NCBI GenBank assembly: GCA_009693745.1
Contig: SHWR01000048.1
Span: 1 to 8,451 of the forward strand
Reading direction: 5' to 3'
Length of the DNA stretch: 8,451 nucleotides
Origin: Candidatus Fonsibacter sp.
GTDB lineage: Bacteria > Pseudomonadota > Alphaproteobacteria > Pelagibacterales > Pelagibacteraceae
The translations under genes and the position numbers were made by a program. The notes under the pieces are model-generated. The model saw nothing but the letters and a program-made list of their open reading frames with translations, was not told where the DNA came from and did no database searches. Of this stretch, positions 7,114-8,451 are shown in pieces; within the stretch, counting starts at the first letter, position 1; the number at the start of each line of letters is the position of its first letter.

Positions 7114-7215
7114 ACCTCAATTTAATTAAACATATAAATAAATAAACAAATAATTTATAATAATTATGGTTAGTTTTAATAGTCATATTTATAGTTATTT
7201 TTTGAAAATATTTGA

Positions 7216-7527
7216 ATGCTCCGTTAAAATCCTGTTTTATTTGTAGGCTCTGAAAGCGTTAACTCCATTTTAACAAAAAGTAGTAATAAAAAGATTTTAG
7301 TAAAAAACGGCGCTGATGGAGTATTTGCTGCAATTATTACTGAAGAAAAAGCATCCATTGTTGTTAAAATTAAAGATGGAAATATGAAAGCAGCCGAGGT
7401 TGCAATTGCAGGATTATTAAAGGAATTAAAATTTTTAGATAATGATGAGGTTAATAAATTAGTTAGTTAGCAAATTTTAAATTCTGCAGGTATAAATATC
7501 GGAAAAATTCGTTGGATCGGATCGTAA
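7216..7527 (+). pseudogene. L-asparaginase (PF06089 type) C-terminal remnant
   Basis: One plus-strand frame reads about 100 codons of the C-terminal third of an Asparaginase_II-family protein: NPVLFVGSES, then KKILVKNGADGVFAAI, then VVKIKDGNMKAAEVAIAGLL, then ILNSAGINIGKIR before the stop TAA at 7525-7527. These match the family pattern of P-x-x-V-x-G, K-x-G-A-E-G-V, a K-I-x-D-G stretch and a final N-x-x-G-x-x-V-G-x-I-R. Intact enzymes of this type hydrolyse asparagine to aspartate and ammonia and are about 330 residues. Here the first two thirds are absent, and the frame holds TGA (7213-7215), TAA (7225-7227) and TAG (7468-7470). With only 135 bases between the importer operon start and this remnant, the 5' part has been deleted. 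The family call is from recalled consensus; decay is certain from the stops. Confidence 0.8.
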
Positions 7528-7550
7528 ATATTTAGCGATTTAAATATTTA
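7525..7550. repeat. Palindromic repeat at the junction of two convergent pseudogenes
   Basis: TAAATATTTA occurs at 7525-7534 and again at 7541-7550, six bases apart. The 10-mer is its own reverse complement, so the pair is both a direct and an inverted repeat. It contains the stop codons of both convergent remnants (TAA 7525-7527 on plus, TAA 7534-7532 on minus). A bidirectional terminator is possible, but it has no G-C pairs in the stem and would be weak. Confidence 0.4.
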
Positions 7551-7891
7551 CTCTTTAAATACAAGGGCAGTGTGCCGCAATTTCGTAAATAATAAAAAAA
7601 ATTGGATAAAGAATGGGGTTTTTTAATATTTTAGCTAAGATTCTAAAATAATCTATCTCCTCCCAAATAATTAAAAAAACTTTCGCACCAACAACTAAAT
7701 GGCCTTGAACCATTGCATGCATACGTCTCATCAGCTGATCTTTAGTTTTTTTCGTATCAATACAAGCCTTGACATTGTCATTAATATTAACCTCACTCAA
7801 ATTGAGGATTTTTTATTTTTTTTTTGTAATAATTAATTTCACTATTACAAATTGAACAAGACTGATTGTAATAAATTTTTATAATATTCAT
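7532..7891 (-). pseudogene. DCC-family (DUF393) thiol-disulfide oxidoreductase, two frameshifts
   Basis: Three minus-strand frames together spell one DCC-family protein of about 119 residues. Part 1 starts at ATG 7891 and has the CxxC motif in YYNQSCSICNSEINYYKK (C12, C15), ending at TGA 7795-7793. Part 2 runs in the next frame with VNINDN, then LMRRMHA, GHLVVGAKVFLIIWEEI and LAKILKNPILYP, the usual core of the family, to near 7571. Part 3, in a third frame, gives LPLYLKSK and ends at TAA 7534-7532, matching the common LLYLKNKK-like tail. Removing the A at 7793 turns TGAGG into TGGG and restores F-E-W-V-N; adding one base near 7571-7572 joins the tail. Calling only the middle frame (7555-7800, with a TTG start) as a gene would miss the active site. 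Intact relatives are small proteins with a predicted redox CxxC; substrate is not established. Confidence 0.85.
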
Positions 7892-7939
7892 AAGAAAGAA
7901 AAATTTGTCTGCGTCATTTTATAACAAAATAACTAAACC

Positions 7940-7971
7940 TTAAGTAGAAATACACTTAATTGTTTACTTAA
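7940..7971 (+). promoter_or_regulatory. Inverted repeat plus third half-site upstream of katG
   Basis: TTAAGT (7940-7945) and ACTTAA (7954-7959) form an inverted repeat with 8 bases between, and a further ACTTAA lies at 7966-7971, 12 bases on. Such spacing could be an operator for a regulator controlling katG, and perhaps the former divergent DCC gene. The elements are short and A/T-rich, so chance is possible. No known operator consensus was recognised. Confidence 0.25.
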
Positions 7972-7996
7972 CTTTTAAATTTTTATTTGATATGAG
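7968..7996 (+). promoter_or_regulatory. Putative katG promoter
   Basis: TTAACT (7968-7973, 4 of 6 to the -35 consensus) is followed after 17 bases by TATGAG (7991-7996, 4 of 6 to -10). Transcription would begin near 8003, about 12 bases before the ATG. The -35 hexamer overlaps the third ACTTAA half-site, which would suit control by a DNA-binding protein. Both matches are weak. Confidence 0.25.
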
Positions 7997-8014
7997 TCCG
8001 TCTCTTTAAAAATT

Positions 8015-8451
8015 ATGAGCATAGAAAAATTAAAAATAAATGGTTCCGGTAAAAATAGAGCAGGAAAATGCCCTGTAATGCATGGTGGAATTACCAAAGC
8101 GGGTGAGTCTAATACCTCAAGACTTTGGCCAAATAGTATTAACTTAGATATTTTACATCAACACGATACTAAAACTAATCCACTTCCAGGATTTGATTAT
8201 AAAAAAGAAGTTAAAAAATTAAATTTTAAGGCTTTAAAAAAAGATTTACTTAAATTAATGACGGACAGTCAAGAATGGTGGCCGGCAGATCTTGGTACTT
8301 ATTCTGGTTTAATGGTCAGACTTACATGGCACCAAGTTGGAACGTACCGCGAGTTTGATGGTCGTCCTAATGTTGGCTCACATAGATTTTCTCCACAAGA
8401 CTCTTGGCCAGATAATACAAATTTAGATAAGGCAAGACGATTGCTATGGCC
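8015..8451 (+). CDS. katG: Catalase-peroxidase, 5' part (cut by window edge)
   Basis: Heme enzyme that destroys hydrogen peroxide by catalase and peroxidase reactions. Only 145 codons of a protein usually of about 720-740 residues are in the window. The N-terminal pattern of the family is clear: KCPVMHGG (18-25), LMTDSQEWWPAD (81-92), then the distal active-site segment with R102, W105 and H106 in VRLTWH, GTYR (109-112), DGR (115-117), RFSP, SWPDN (130-134) and LDKARRLLW. The Trp105 needed for the Met-Tyr-Trp adduct is present. Unusual points: the residues after the distal His read QV where SA or AA is typical, and the loop between DGR and RF is six residues where about eight are usual. The ATG at 8015 fits the family start; no Shine-Dalgarno sequence precedes it. 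Divergent from the broken DCC gene. Confidence 0.93.
   Translation, partial: MSIEKLKINGSGKNRAGKCPVMHGGITKAGESNTSRLWPNSINLDILHQHDTKTNPLPGFDYKKEVKKLNFKALKKDLLKLMTDSQEWWPADLGTYSGLMVRLTWHQVGTYREFDGRPNVGSHRFSPQDSWPDNTNLDKARRLLW

Noticed and set aside
7081..7215. Possible riboswitch or small RNA upstream of the importer operon
   Set aside because: The spacer is almost pure A/T with no conserved stem or known aptamer pattern; only a -10 box could be supported.
7166..7246. Short plus-strand frame from ATG 7166 (starting MVSFNSHIYSYF)
   Set aside because: It runs into the asparaginase remnant out of frame, has no ribosome site or recognisable motif, and is probably chance or decayed sequence.
7555..7800. 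81-codon minus-strand frame as a stand-alone novel protein
   Set aside because: It starts at a TTG, and its sequence continues into neighbouring frames that supply the CxxC N-terminus and the LYLK tail of a DCC protein; it is the middle piece of a pseudogene.

Overview
The window is AT-rich and densely packed. Start sites mostly lack a Shine-Dalgarno sequence, spacers are short, and Lys/Asn/Ile-rich codons dominate. With the protein types seen (RimK-like ATP-grasp enzyme, DCC-family protein, PF06089-type asparaginase remnant, fused-permease ABC importer), this suggests a streamlined alphaproteobacterium of the SAR11/Pelagibacterales kind. That assignment is inference from composition and gene style; no rRNA or other marker gene is present.

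Left part (1-2909): a pyruvate kinase gene runs on the minus strand and is cut by the window start. Divergent from it, on the plus strand, is a probable unit of a 30-residue single-helix membrane peptide, a secreted thioredoxin-like protein, and a RimK-like ATP-grasp gene. The ATP-grasp gene is broken near its 5' end by one missing base in a run of five C. Two face-to-face promoters with overlapping -35 regions can be read between pyruvate kinase and the small peptide gene.

Middle part (2958-7080): a complete minus-strand ABC import operon, transcribed in the order substrate-binding protein, fused double permease, ATPase. It belongs to the ferric-iron/2-aminoethylphosphonate/sugar-phosphate class of importers. 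The binding protein lacks the tandem tyrosines of iron-binding relatives and carries an extra helical C-terminal region of about 100 residues, so iron should not be assumed as substrate. A 7-bp stem-loop lies between the binding-protein and permease genes. A perfect TATAAT box lies upstream of the operon.

Right part (7081-8451): a decayed stretch. A plus-strand remnant holds the last third of a PF06089-type L-asparaginase with several in-frame stops. Convergent to it is a minus-strand DCC-family (DUF393) thiol-disulfide oxidoreductase gene broken by two single-base frameshifts. Their ends are four bases apart and lie in a palindromic A/T repeat. A divergent katG (catalase-peroxidase) then begins and runs off the window. 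The clearest unusual signal is this cluster of two adjacent, partly readable pseudogenes in an otherwise compact genome, plus the frameshifted ATP-grasp gene. No CRISPR array, tRNA, rRNA, IS element or phage gene was seen, and no convincing undescribed multi-gene system was found.
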